DNA of 64,000 bases, taken from an uncultured Opitutaceae bacterium (GTDB lineage: Bacteria > Verrucomicrobiota > Verrucomicrobiia > Opitutales > Opitutaceae). The position numbers and the translations under genes were made by a program. Where the stretch lies: contig CAIWXW010000109.1 in assembly GCA_903916755.1 (NCBI GenBank), forward strand, positions 1 to 64,000, read 5' to 3'. The notes below the pieces were generated by a model. That model was given only the letters and a program-made list of their open reading frames with translations, was not told the DNA's origin and did no database searches. Below are positions 38,002 through 47,600 of this stretch, one piece after another (positions within the stretch are counted from its first letter, which is position 1; the number at the start of each line of letters is the position of its first letter).

Positions 38002-38412
38002 ATGAAACACCAACACTGGCTGGTAAAGCAAGAACCCGAGTCCTACGCCTGGGAGGACTTCGTGCGCGACAAGAAGACGGCGTGGGAGGGCGTGCGCAAC
38101 TACGCGGCCCGCAACCACCTGAAGGCCATGAGCGTGGGAGACCGCGTCCTCTTTTATGCCAGCGGGGGACCCAAGGAAGTCGTCGGCACGGCCGAGGTCA
38201 CCAAGGCCGCTTTTCCGGACGCGACGGCGGACGAACCCGGCTGGGTCGCGGTGGAACTGAAGGCCGGCAGGAAACTCGCCCGGCCGGTGACCCTGGCCGA
38301 GATCAAGACCACACCGGCCCTCGCCCAGGTCCCGCTCATCCGCCAGGGACGCCTGTCAGTCATGCCCGTGACCGCGGCGGAATACGACCTGATCGTGAAG
38401 CTGGGCGGCTGA
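38002..38412 (+). CDS. EVE domain protein
   Basis: HWLVKQEPESYAWEDFVRDKKTAWEGVRNYAARNHLKAMSVGDRVLFYASGG. Confidence 0.93.
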   Translation: MKHQHWLVKQEPESYAWEDFVRDKKTAWEGVRNYAARNHLKAMSVGDRVLFYASGGPKEVVGTAEVTKAAFPDATADEPGWVAVELKAGRKLARPVTLAEIKTTPALAQVPLIRQGRLSVMPVTAAEYDLIVKLGG

Positions 38413-38483
38413 GCAGGCCTCGGCCCCGTAAAGACTGGCCACCGCCGGCACGTTTTGGTCTGTTGCCAGCGGAGCCCCCCCCC

Positions 38484-39332
38484 ATGCCGATTGACCAACT
38501 CACGATCCTTGCCCCTGGCCTCCTGGGGGGCTCGGTGGCCCTCGCCGCCCGCGCGAAGGGTTCGGCCAAGCGCATCGTGATCTGGGCTCGCCGCCCCGAG
38601 GTCCGGCAGGCCTTGCTCGACGCCAAGCTGGGCGACGTCATTGCCGAATCTCCCGAGGCCGCCGCCGCGGAGGCCCAGCTCGTGGTGATCGCGTCCCCCG
38701 TTGACGCCATTGCGGCCTTGGCCCGCCAGGTGGCGGGGCATCTCCCCCACGGGGCGGTCTTGACGGACGTGGGCAGCGTCAAGAGCGACATTGCCCGCGA
38801 CGGCCATGCCGCCCTCCGTGGCCGGGGTCACTTTGTCGGCGCGCATCCCATGGCCGGCTCGGAAAGGACGGGCTGGGAGCACGGCAGCGCGACCCTTTTT
38901 GAGGGCCGCACCTGCTTTGTGACGCCGCTGCCGGAAACCGATCCGCGGGCGATCAAGACCGTGGCCGATTTCTGGCGGAGCCTGGGCGCCAAGGTCGTAA
39001 ACGTGACCCCGGCCGACCACGACCGGATCGTCGCCCACATCAGCCACCTGCCGCAGGTGCTCGCGTCCAGCCTCGGCGCCTTTCTCGCGGCCAAGGATCC
39101 CGCCTGGCGGGACTACGCCGGCAATGGCCTGCGCGACACGACGCGCATCGCCGGCAGCGATCCCGAGCTCTGGCGGACCATCCTGCAGCAGAACCGGACG
39201 GAGATCCTGGCCAGCCTGCAGAATTTCCAGGGCGAGCTCGCGAGCTTCGAGCAGGCGCTCGCGCGGCAGGACTGGGACGCCGTGACCTCGGTCCTGGCGC
39301 GCGGGAAGCAATTCCGGGACGGCTTCCGCTGA
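38484..39332 (+). CDS. tyrA: Prephenate dehydrogenase
   Basis: ILAPGLLGGSVALAARAKG, VLTDVGSVKSDI, FVGAHPMAGSERTGWEH, HDRIVAHISHLPQ. Confidence 0.93.
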   Translation: MPIDQLTILAPGLLGGSVALAARAKGSAKRIVIWARRPEVRQALLDAKLGDVIAESPEAAAAEAQLVVIASPVDAIAALARQVAGHLPHGAVLTDVGSVKSDIARDGHAALRGRGHFVGAHPMAGSERTGWEHGSATLFEGRTCFVTPLPETDPRAIKTVADFWRSLGAKVVNVTPADHDRIVAHISHLPQVLASSLGAFLAAKDPAWRDYAGNGLRDTTRIAGSDPELWRTILQQNRTEILASLQNFQGELASFEQALARQDWDAVTSVLARGKQFRDGFR

Positions 39333-39334
39333 AC

Positions 39335-39766
39335 ATGGTCTTCCAGGAGGAAAAGGTCGGTTTCCTGGTCAGCACCGATCCCGCCCTCCTGCAGATTGAT
39401 TTCATCCACCGCACCCTGAACCAGACCTACTGGGCCAGTCAGCGCACCCGGGCCGTGGTCGAGGCCTCGATCCGCCATTCGGTCTGTTTCGGCGTCTACG
39501 AGGTCGCAACCAAGCGCCAGGTGGGCTTTGCCCGGATCGTGACCGACCATGCCACCTTTTGCTGGGTTTGCGACGTCGTGGTCGACGCCGGTTTTCGCCA
39601 GAGGGGGCTGGGCAAGCGGTTGATGGCTGCCGTTGCGGCCCACCCCAGCATGCAGGAGTCGGTCGCCCTGCTCGGCACGCGGGACGCGCACGGGCTCTAC
39701 GAGCAGTTTGGTTTCGTCCGCTGGGAAGCGATGAAAAGATCGAACCTAGCGCCCCCGTCGTCATAA
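39335..39766 (+). CDS. GNAT-family N-acetyltransferase
   Basis: VVDAGFRQRGLGKRLMAAVAAHP acetyl-CoA-binding motif. Confidence 0.9.
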   Translation: MVFQEEKVGFLVSTDPALLQIDFIHRTLNQTYWASQRTRAVVEASIRHSVCFGVYEVATKRQVGFARIVTDHATFCWVCDVVVDAGFRQRGLGKRLMAAVAAHPSMQESVALLGTRDAHGLYEQFGFVRWEAMKRSNLAPPSS

Positions 39767-39813
39767 CGTTTTGCTTGGCGCGCGCGGCCGACTGCACGAC
39801 GCTGGTTTTCTCC

Positions 39814-41169
39814 ATGCCGCTTGCGGATCCCCTCCCCCTTCTCCCCTTTACGCGCCCGGTGCGCGGCGAGGTCGAGCTGCCGGGCTCGAAGAGCATCACC
39901 AACCGCGCCCTCCTGCTCGCGGCCCTGTGCCCCGGCGCCACCACGCTGACCGGCGCCCTGTTCAGCGAGGACACCAAGCTCATGGCCGAGGCGCTGCGCC
40001 GCCTCGGGTTCGCGGTCCAAGAGGACAAGAAGCAGAAGCAGATCTATGTCGAGGGCCGCGGCGGCGAGATCCCGGCGCCGGAGGCCGACCTTTTTGTGGG
40101 CCTCGCCGGAACGGCCGCCCGCTTCCTCACCGCCCTCTGCGCCGCGGCCCACCGCGGCATCTACCGGCTGGATGGGGTCCCGCAGATGCGGCGACGCCCC
40201 ATGAGGGGCCTGATCGACGCCCTGCGCGCCCTGGGCGCGGACGTCCGTTGCCTCGGCGAGGAGGGCTTTCTCCCGGTCGAGATCCGCGCCGCCGGCCTCC
40301 GGGGCGGACGCGTAACGGTCGACGCCAGCGAAAGCAGCCAGATCCTTTCCGCCCTCATGATGGTGGCCCCCCTGGCCGACGCCCCCGTCACCGCCGCCGT
40401 GGCGGAAGGCCTGCGGCAGCCCTTCGTCATCATGACCGCCCGCCAGATGCGGGACTTCGGGGTGGCTGGGGCCGACCAAGGTCCGGCCCCGCTCACCTTC
40501 GCCATTCCGCGGGCGTCCTACCGCTCGCCCGGGACCTACGCGATCGAGCCCGATGCCACTGCCGCCAGCTACTTCCTCGCGCTTCCCTTGGTCACCGGCG
40601 GCGAGCTCACCCTTCCGCACCTTCGCGGCCCGGGCCAGGGGCTGCAGGGCGACACCCAGTTCATGGAGGTCCTGAAGAAGGCCGGCCTGGAGGAGTCCTT
40701 CCTCGACCACCCCAGGGCCGTGCGCAGCCGGATGAAGCCGGGAGCCGACCGCCAGGCCGTGCAGGAGGATTTCAGCGAGTTCTCGGACACCTTCCTCACT
40801 CTCGCCGCCCTGGCGCCCCTCCTGCGGGGGCCGACCAAGATCACCGGCATCGCACACACCCGCAGGCAGGAGACCGACCGGGTCGGCAACATGGCGAAGG
40901 AGCTGCGCAAGCTGGGCCAGGAGGTCCTCGAAACCGAGGACTCGCTCGAAATCCACCCCCGCCCGCTGCCCCGCCGGGCCCAGCCGATCGAGATCGAGAC
41001 CTACGGCGACCATCGCTTCGCCATGAGCTTCGGCATCCTCGGCTGCCACGATCTCCACGGGACCGGCCAGCCCTGGCTGGCGGTCCGCAATCCGGGCTGC
41101 TGCGCCAAGACCTTTCCCCACTTTTTCGACGTGCTCGAATCCCTCCGCCAAAAGTCCCTCGAAGCCTGA
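39814..41169 (+). CDS. aroA: 3-phosphoshikimate 1-carboxyvinyltransferase
   Basis: ELPGSKSITNRALLLAALCPG, GTAARFLTALC, DHRFAMSFGI; ATG at 39814. Confidence 0.96.
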   Translation: MPLADPLPLLPFTRPVRGEVELPGSKSITNRALLLAALCPGATTLTGALFSEDTKLMAEALRRLGFAVQEDKKQKQIYVEGRGGEIPAPEADLFVGLAGTAARFLTALCAAAHRGIYRLDGVPQMRRRPMRGLIDALRALGADVRCLGEEGFLPVEIRAAGLRGGRVTVDASESSQILSALMMVAPLADAPVTAAVAEGLRQPFVIMTARQMRDFGVAGADQGPAPLTFAIPRASYRSPGTYAIEPDATAASYFLALPLVTGGELTLPHLRGPGQGLQGDTQFMEVLKKAGLEESFLDHPRAVRSRMKPGADRQAVQEDFSEFSDTFLTLAALAPLLRGPTKITGIAHTRRQETDRVGNMAKELRKLGQEVLETEDSLEIHPRPLPRRAQPIEIETYGDHRFAMSFGILGCHDLHGTGQPWLAVRNPGCCAKTFPHFFDVLESLRQKSLEA

Positions 41170-41840
41170 TGGCCCCCGCCCCCTTCATCATCGTGGCCAT
41201 CGACGGCGGCGCCGCGGCCGGCAAATCCTCCGCCGCGCGCGCCCTCAGCGAGCGCTTCAACCTCCTGCACGCCGACACCGGCTCCTATTACCGCGCCGTC
41301 ACCGCGGCCCTTTTGGGGCGCCAGGTGGCCCCCACGGATCTCACGGCGGTGCAGGCGGCGCTGCCCGCCCTGCGCCTGACCACCCGCATCGAGGGCAAGT
41401 CGGCGCGGATGGAGATCGACGGCCAGCCGCCCGGCAACGAGATCCGCAGCGCGGCGGTCAATGACGCCGTGTCGCACTTCGCCGCGATCCCCGAGGTGCG
41501 GGATTCGCTGCTGGCCTACCAGCGCGGCCAGGCCGACGCCGCCCGCGCGCACGGCTTCGCCGGCCTGGTCATGGAGGGCCGCGACATCGGCTCGGTCATC
41601 TTCCCCGACGCGACCTTCCGGTTTTTCCTCTTCGCCGATCCGGCCGAGCGCGCCAAGCGCCGCGCCCGCGAGGGCCAGCAGGACACGGTCGCCGAGCGCG
41701 ACCGCATCGACTCCTCCCGCAAGACCGCCCCCCTCACCTGTCCCGTCGGCGCCTTCTCCCTCGACACCACGCTCCTCACCCTCCACCAGGTCGTCGAACG
41801 GATCGCGGCGCCGATCGCGGCGCTGCTGGCCGCCCCATGA
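41169..41840 (+). CDS. cmk: Cytidylate kinase
   Basis: VAIDGGAAAGKSSAARALSERFNLLHADTGSYYRAVT, GLVMEGRDIGSVIFPDA; overlaps the aroA stop. Confidence 0.95.
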   Translation: MAPAPFIIVAIDGGAAAGKSSAARALSERFNLLHADTGSYYRAVTAALLGRQVAPTDLTAVQAALPALRLTTRIEGKSARMEIDGQPPGNEIRSAAVNDAVSHFAAIPEVRDSLLAYQRGQADAARAHGFAGLVMEGRDIGSVIFPDATFRFFLFADPAERAKRRAREGQQDTVAERDRIDSSRKTAPLTCPVGAFSLDTTLLTLHQVVERIAAPIAALLAAP

Positions 41841-42496
41841 GCCGCGGCTATCCCCATCTCGAGATGGAGCCGGTGTACGGCTTCTGCCACGCGGTCATCG
41901 AGATGATCTCCGACGCCTTCTTCCGCGGGGACACCGCCGGCATCGAGAACTTGCCGCCGCGTGGCGGCTACATCGTGGCGGCCAACCATGCCAGCCACCT
42001 CGATCCGCCGATCGTCGGGCTGCATCTGCCCCGGCAGGTCTGCTTCTTCGCCCGCAAGACCCTCTGGAAGCCCGGCTTCGCCTCCTGGTGGCTCGACGCG
42101 GTGGGGTGCATTCCGGTGGACCGGGACGGCGGCACGGACGTGACCGCGATCAAGCGGGTGCTCCAGGCCCTGAAGCAGGAGAAGGTGATCATCCTTTTCC
42201 CGGAGGGGACGCGTTCCCCCGATGGCCGGCTGCAGCGCCCGAAGCCCGGCGTGGGGCTGCTGGCCTGCCGGGCGCGCGTGCCGGTCATTCCCGCCCGCAT
42301 CTTCGGCTCATCCGAGGCGATGGGGCGCAGCGACAAGGTCCGGCTGGGCTCGCCGGTCGCCGTGACGTACGGCAAGGCCCTGCAGCCGGCCGACTACGAT
42401 GATCCCTCGGCCGGCAAGGAGCGCTACGCGCGGGCGGCCGAGCGGATCATGGCGGCCATCGCGCAGCTCGAGCCGCCCCCCGTCACGGTCATTTAG
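41837..42496 (+). CDS. plsC: 1-acyl-sn-glycerol-3-phosphate acyltransferase
   Basis: YIVAANHASHLDPPIV (HX4D), IILFPEGTRSPDG. Confidence 0.93.
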   Translation: MSRGYPHLEMEPVYGFCHAVIEMISDAFFRGDTAGIENLPPRGGYIVAANHASHLDPPIVGLHLPRQVCFFARKTLWKPGFASWWLDAVGCIPVDRDGGTDVTAIKRVLQALKQEKVIILFPEGTRSPDGRLQRPKPGVGLLACRARVPVIPARIFGSSEAMGRSDKVRLGSPVAVTYGKALQPADYDDPSAGKERYARAAERIMAAIAQLEPPPVTVI

Positions 42497-43464
42497 GCCA
42501 GGCCGCAGGCCTTGCGCGCGCGCTGGAGCACGGCATCGGCCACCGCCCGCGCCCGTTCCGCTCCCTCCTGGAGGATGCGTTCCACCTGCCCCAGGTCCGC
42601 GGCCAGTTCGGCGCGGCGCACCCGGGCGGCGGCAAAGGTGTTCCAATAGTGCTCGAAGAGCGCCTTCTTCAGGTCGCCATAGCCGAGCCCGCCCGCGCGG
42701 AGCCGGCTCTCATAGTCGGTCGCCACCTCGGCCGGCGCCACCAGTTTGAGCAGCTGGATGGCGAGATTCTGGTCGGCATCCGGCTTCGGCTCGGCGGGAG
42801 TCCGGCTGTCCATCACGATCCCCATGATCTTCTTGCGCAGGGCCCTCTCGTCGCCGAAGAGCTCGATCGTGTTGCCGTAGCTCTTGCTCATCTTCTGGCC
42901 GTCCAGGCCCGGCACGACAGCGCTGCCCTCGTGGATCTGCGGCTCGGGCACGACCAGCGTCTCGCCGTAGGTGAGGTTGAACTTGATGGCGATATCCCGG
43001 GCCATCTCCAGGTGCTGCTTCTGGTCGCGGCCGACCGGCACGACGTTCGTGTCGAAGAGGAGGATATCCGCGGCCATGAGGACCGGGTAGGCGTAGAGCC
43101 CGAAGTTGGGCGCGATTTCCTTGGCCACCTTGTCCTTGAAGCTGGTGGCGCGATCCAGGAGGCCCTTCGGGGTCACCGTGCCGAGGATCCAGGCCAGCTC
43201 CGTCACCTCCGGCACGTCGCTCTGCCGCCAGAACACGCTCCGCGCCGGATCCAGCCCGCAGGCCAGCCAGTCCAGGGCCACGCCGAGGGTGTTCCGCCGG
43301 CGCTCCGCCGCGTCAAAGAGCGCGGTCATCGAATGGTAGTCCGCGATGAAGTAGAAGCTGTTGCCCGCCCCCTGGGCCTCGATCGCGGGCCGCATGGCCC
43401 CGAAGAAGTTGCCGAGGTGCAGGGTGCCGGTCGGCTGGATTCCGGTCAGGGTGCGGGAGCTCAT
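42493..43464 (-). CDS. trpS: Tryptophanyl-tRNA synthetase
   Basis: TLTGIQPTGTLHLGNFFGAMRP, IADYHSMT, DGQKMSKSYGNTI. Confidence 0.96.
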   Translation of the reverse strand: MSSRTLTGIQPTGTLHLGNFFGAMRPAIEAQGAGNSFYFIADYHSMTALFDAAERRRNTLGVALDWLACGLDPARSVFWRQSDVPEVTELAWILGTVTPKGLLDRATSFKDKVAKEIAPNFGLYAYPVLMAADILLFDTNVVPVGRDQKQHLEMARDIAIKFNLTYGETLVVPEPQIHEGSAVVPGLDGQKMSKSYGNTIELFGDERALRKKIMGIVMDSRTPAEPKPDADQNLAIQLLKLVAPAEVATDYESRLRAGGLGYGDLKKALFEHYWNTFAAARVRRAELAADLGQVERILQEGAERARAVADAVLQRARKACGLA

Positions 43465-44141
43465 GGGCGGCGGGCGATCAGCGACACCGTCTGGCGCGCC
43501 TTTGCGATGGTGTCGGCGGGCAGGCACCCGCTGAAGGAAAGGGTGGGCATGACGAGCGAGCGCCGGCCGAGGATCGTGCCCGGATTGAGGACGGCGTTGC
43601 AGCCGACCTCGGCTCCGTCGCCGATGATGGCGCCGAACTTGCGCAGGCCCGTCTCGTAATTGGCGTCCGGGCCCCGCACCACGATGTCCCCGCGATCCAG
43701 GCGGAGGTTGGAGCAGATGGCGCCGGCCCCAAGGTGGGCCTTGGTGCCCAGGATGGAGTCCCCCACGTAGTTGTAGTGGGCGGTCTCGACCTGGTCCAGG
43801 AGGAGGCAATTCTTGTACTCGCTGGCGTTGCCGAGGACGCAGCCGGCGCCGGCGATGACGTGGCCGCGGATCTGGGCGCCCGCCCGGATCTCGCAGTCCG
43901 GCCCGACCCAGGCCGGCCCGGTGATGACCGCGTAGGGCGGCAGCTTGACCGACGGGTGAAGGTAGACTTTTCCGGTGAGGGCGACGCCGGGCGGCACCGC
44001 CGGCGGCGGCCCGTCGAAACGCCAGGAAGAGAGGGCCGAACCGATCCGCTTCAGCCATTCCCAGGGCGCCACGTCCGCCGGGAAGTGCGCCGCGAAGGGC
44101 GCCAGCGAGGGCGGAAGGTGGAAGAAGTCGGAGGCTTTCAT
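43461..44141 (-). CDS. Left-handed beta-helix acyltransferase/nucleotidyltransferase-like protein
   Basis: Hexapeptide repeats (GPDCEIRAGAQIRGHVIAGAGCVLG, GAIIGDGAEVGCNAVLNPGTILG). Confidence 0.82.
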   Translation of the reverse strand: MKASDFFHLPPSLAPFAAHFPADVAPWEWLKRIGSALSSWRFDGPPPAVPPGVALTGKVYLHPSVKLPPYAVITGPAWVGPDCEIRAGAQIRGHVIAGAGCVLGNASEYKNCLLLDQVETAHYNYVGDSILGTKAHLGAGAICSNLRLDRGDIVVRGPDANYETGLRKFGAIIGDGAEVGCNAVLNPGTILGRRSLVMPTLSFSGCLPADTIAKARQTVSLIARRP

Positions 44142-44232
44142 GCAGCGTCGCTAACTTCCATAGATGAAGGGGGTTCGGGAGCCAAGACTAGAGAAAACGC
44201 CGGCGGACGCCGAGGACGGTCCAGGGTGCTTT

Positions 44233-44955
44233 TCAGCTGATCAGCAACAGGCGGGGCGGACGGCCCGGGATGGTTTCCGGCGCCCGGTGCACACACGGGG
44301 GAACCGGGCTGCCCGGATAGTCCACCGCGATGCGCCAGAGGTTGCCCAGGCCGAAGCCAAAGGGCCGGGCACCCGGCACCGGGGCATAGTGCAGGTCGTA
44401 GCACTGGTCGTGCAGGTACTCGAGAAAAGAGGCGTCATCCGGGCCGCCATGGGCCTGCAACAGCTGGGCGCGGATCTCGGGCAGGTCGACCCACCGCCGC
44501 GCCTCCTCATTGCGCAGCCCCTCCGAGGCGGCCTCCGTGTAGCTGCACAAATATGTGTCGGTCTCCACCGTGGCGCTGTCGGCGTGGAAGGAATAGACAT
44601 CGGTCGGCACCACGCCCGGCTCCTCGTCGCGGGGATAGCATCGGATGCAGTCTAGGACCGGGGCGAGCCCGTGGGCCCGCAGCCGCTCCTGGTCGGCGAT
44701 CAGGATGGCAACCGCCGCGCGTCCGGCGGCCTCCAGGGGCAGCGCCCGGAGGGTGGCGTCATCCAGGGTGGTGATGTCCTCCCGGGCCGCCAGCTGCGCC
44801 ACCACCGCGGTGAAGTCGCCCGTCAGGGCGCGCGGCCAGCACAGGGCGTTCACACCCGCGCCAAAGGGGGTCGACACCAGTTCCGCGAAGCTCCCCACAA
44901 CCTTTACCCGCGCGTAGCCGGGCGGCGGGTCGAAAAGCGGGGGAGTCAGGTTCAT
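44233..44955 (-). CDS. Conserved hypothetical protein
   Basis: 240 aa with codon-like composition; contains SFHADSATVETDTYLC and terminal PPCVHRAPE; family not assigned. Confidence 0.6.
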   Translation of the reverse strand: MNLTPPLFDPPPGYARVKVVGSFAELVSTPFGAGVNALCWPRALTGDFTAVVAQLAAREDITTLDDATLRALPLEAAGRAAVAILIADQERLRAHGLAPVLDCIRCYPRDEEPGVVPTDVYSFHADSATVETDTYLCSYTEAASEGLRNEEARRWVDLPEIRAQLLQAHGGPDDASFLEYLHDQCYDLHYAPVPGARPFGFGLGNLWRIAVDYPGSPVPPCVHRAPETIPGRPPRLLLIS

Positions 44956-45084
44956 GCGGTCGGTTCACAAGGGGCGAACCGGCGAGCAGGTCAAGGCCGA
45001 CTCGGGCCGCGGCGCCCGGCGCCGATTCCGTCGTGGCTGGGCAGGAAAAAGCCGCTGGAAATGATTCCAGCGGCTTCTCCGAAA

Positions 45085-45160
45085 TGGAGCGGGCGAAGAG
45101 ACTCGAACTCTCGACGTCTACCTTGGCAAGGTAGTGCTCTACCAACTGAGCTACGCCCGC
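45085..45160 (-). tRNA. tRNA-Gly(GCC), CCA encoded
   Basis: GCGGGCG/CGCCCGC acceptor, anticodon stem-loop CTACC-TTGCCAA-GGTAG, T-arm GAGAGTTCGAGTCTC. Confidence 0.95.
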
Positions 45161-45212
45161 AAAAAAGGGAGAGTTAGTGCTAAACCCCGGCTCCCCCGGG
45201 TCAACTGCAATT

Positions 45213-46595
45213 TTACTTGTCCGTGACGTCCAGTTCCGGCCACTGCCCGAGCTTGCGGTGCAGGGTCCGCCGGCTGATCCCCATGAATTCCGCGGCCCGG
45301 GTCCGGTTGCCACGGGCCTTGATCAGGGACTCGCGCAGGAGCCGCTTCTCATTTTCCTCGACCGAGAGCTGGTTCACGGGCGGCGCCGGGGCGCCGGAGG
45401 CCGAAACCGGCCCGGGGCCGGCCCGGAACTTGGGATCCAGGTCGTATTCCGTCAGGCTGCCGCCGCGGCGGGTCACCACCGCGTTCTCGCAGAAGTTCCG
45501 TAGCTCCCGCACATTGCCCGGCCAGGCATAGCCCTGGAGGGTCCGCAGGGCGCCGGACTCGATCGTCGGGGCCGGCGTGCCGTTCTCCTCGGCAAAGATC
45601 TTCAGGTAGTGCGCGAGGAGCAGCGGCACGTCGTCCGGGCGCTGGCGCAGCGGCGGGAGGATCAGCCGCACGACATTGAGCCGGAAAAAGAGGTCCTCGC
45701 GGAAACGCCCCTCCTTGACCATCTCCGACAGGGTCCGGTTGGTCGCGGCCACCAGCCGGACGTCGAGATCGATCGGCTTGGATCCCCCCACCCGCTCGAT
45801 CGACTTGGTCTCCAGGAAGCGCAGCAGCTTCACCTGGGTCGTGGGGGAGATGTCACTGATCACGTCCAGAAACAGGGTTCCGCCGTCAGCCGACTCGAAC
45901 CGGCCGATGCGCCGCTCGGCCGCGCCGGTGAAGGCCCCCTTCTCGTGGCCGAAGATTTCGCTCTCGAGCAAGTTTTCCGACAGGGCGGCGCAGTGGACCG
46001 CGATGAAGGGCCCCCGGGCCCGCGGGCTGGCCTGGTGGATCGCCTGGGCGATCAGCTCCTTGCCGGTGCCCGATTCGCCCTCGATCAGAATCGTGGCCTT
46101 GGAGGGGGCCACCAGCTTCACCTGGTCGACGATGCTCTGCAGCGCCGGCGAATGGCCGACGATGCCGGCAAAGCTGAACTTCTCGTCGAGCCGCTCATGC
46201 AGGTGCGTGACCTCGACCTCCAGGGTCCGCGTCTTGAGCGCCCGCTGGATCAGGACCTCGAGGCGCTCGATGTTGACCGGCTTGGTCAGGAAATCGACCG
46301 CCCCGCGCTTCATGGCCTCGACCGCCGTCTCGATGTTGCCGTAGGCCGTCATCATCAGGACGGCGGGCTTCTGCGGCAGGCCCAGGGCCTTGTCGATCAC
46401 CTTGAGGCCCGATTTGCCGGGCATCCGCAGATCCGTCACGATGACGTCAAACGGCTGCGAATCCATCAGGTTGAACGCCTCGTCGGCGCTCGCCGCCACG
46501 CTCACGTCGTAGTTCTCCGCCAGCGCCTGCTGGAGGCCCTCGCGGGTGTGTTTCTCGTCGTCGACGATGAGGACGCTGGGGACCATCGGCCTCAT
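45213..46595 (-). CDS. Sigma-54-dependent NtrC-family response regulator
   Basis: REC; Walker A GESGTGKE; GAFTGA; HTH RGNRTRAAEFMGISRRTLHRKL; Walker B reads LFLDVISD. Confidence 0.95.
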   Translation of the reverse strand: MRPMVPSVLIVDDEKHTREGLQQALAENYDVSVAASADEAFNLMDSQPFDVIVTDLRMPGKSGLKVIDKALGLPQKPAVLMMTAYGNIETAVEAMKRGAVDFLTKPVNIERLEVLIQRALKTRTLEVEVTHLHERLDEKFSFAGIVGHSPALQSIVDQVKLVAPSKATILIEGESGTGKELIAQAIHQASPRARGPFIAVHCAALSENLLESEIFGHEKGAFTGAAERRIGRFESADGGTLFLDVISDISPTTQVKLLRFLETKSIERVGGSKPIDLDVRLVAATNRTLSEMVKEGRFREDLFFRLNVVRLILPPLRQRPDDVPLLLAHYLKIFAEENGTPAPTIESGALRTLQGYAWPGNVRELRNFCENAVVTRRGGSLTEYDLDPKFRAGPGPVSASGAPAPPVNQLSVEENEKRLLRESLIKARGNRTRAAEFMGISRRTLHRKLGQWPELDVTDK

Positions 46596-46659
46596 TCACG
46601 CGGCGGGGCCGCGGGGGGTCAAGCCCGGGTCCCTCCCGGGCGGGCCATGGGGGAAAAGC

Positions 46660-47316
46660 CTAGGGCGCCGCAGCGGCCGGGGGCGCGCCCTTGGGGGCCG
46701 CCAGGCGCTGCACGGCGGGCGCGAGATTAACCAGATAGAGGCTCGGCGGGGGCACGCTGTCGACGAGGGCGAGGAATTTTTCCCGCCGCAGGCGGAGCAG
46801 GTCCAGAACCTTGGCCTGCTGGTCGGGCGTGAGTTTGATCTCCTTGTTCAGGGCATCCGCCTTCAGCTGCAAAGCCACGTTGCGAAACATGTTCATCAGC
46901 GGGCGCTGCAGCAGCCCGTTGATCTGCTCGTCGGTCAGAAGCGAGGTGTCTTCGGGACGGGGCGCCCGGGCCGCCGCCGCCGCGAGGTGGGCCTGGTGGG
47001 TGGCATTCTGCTCGGGCGTCAGGATGGCCGAGAGGTTCCGCTCGAAGTCCGCGTTGATCTCGTTCATCCGCGCATGGTAGTTGTCCATCTGCGGCTTGAG
47101 CTGCTCGATCTGCGCCGCCAGCTCGGCCCGGTTCAGGACGCGCTCGTGAGCCACGGGAATCGCCGTCGCGCCCGCGGGCTTGGCGGCCGAGAACTCGCCG
47201 CCGAACTGCTCGGGCGGGCGCGGCAGGGGCTGGGTGTGGTCGACCCAGATACGCACGCCATAGCCGGCCGCAAAGGCCAGGACCGACAGGGAAGCTATGG
47301 CGAGGAACTGTCTCAT
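46660..47316 (-). CDS. Periplasmic metal-sensor/Spy-like helical protein
   Basis: N-terminal TM anchor; LTPEQNATHQAHL and LTPDQQAKVLDLLRLRREKF repeats. Confidence 0.65.
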   Translation of the reverse strand: MRQFLAIASLSVLAFAAGYGVRIWVDHTQPLPRPPEQFGGEFSAAKPAGATAIPVAHERVLNRAELAAQIEQLKPQMDNYHARMNEINADFERNLSAILTPEQNATHQAHLAAAAARAPRPEDTSLLTDEQINGLLQRPLMNMFRNVALQLKADALNKEIKLTPDQQAKVLDLLRLRREKFLALVDSVPPPSLYLVNLAPAVQRLAAPKGAPPAAAAP

Positions 47317-47600
47317 TGGGCCTGACTCAAATCATCCGCCGACGAGGAGGCAATCTCCTGCCAATCGGCGAGCGTGCGCTGGTCCTGGACCTGGGTGACG
47401 CGGGAATGGACGACGATGACAACGACGGCGCAGGCCGCGGCGGTGGCGGCCCCGAGGAGGAACTGACCGAGGACAGAGGGGGCGGCTTCGACGCTCACGC
47501 GCGCCATGCGCAGGACGCGGTCGGCGAAGCCGGGAGAGAGGCGCGAAGCCGCGTGGGCTTGCCGGTCGCGCCAGTGGCGGGTTTCTAGGTCAGGATTCAT
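47313..47600 (-). CDS. Small single-TM protein (candidate anti-sigma factor)
   Basis: 95 aa; cytosolic N-terminus, then FLLGAATAAACAVVVIVV TM; overlaps both neighbours. Confidence 0.6.
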   Translation of the reverse strand: MNPDLETRHWRDRQAHAASRLSPGFADRVLRMARVSVEAAPSVLGQFLLGAATAAACAVVVIVVHSRVTQVQDQRTLADWQEIASSSADDLSQAQ

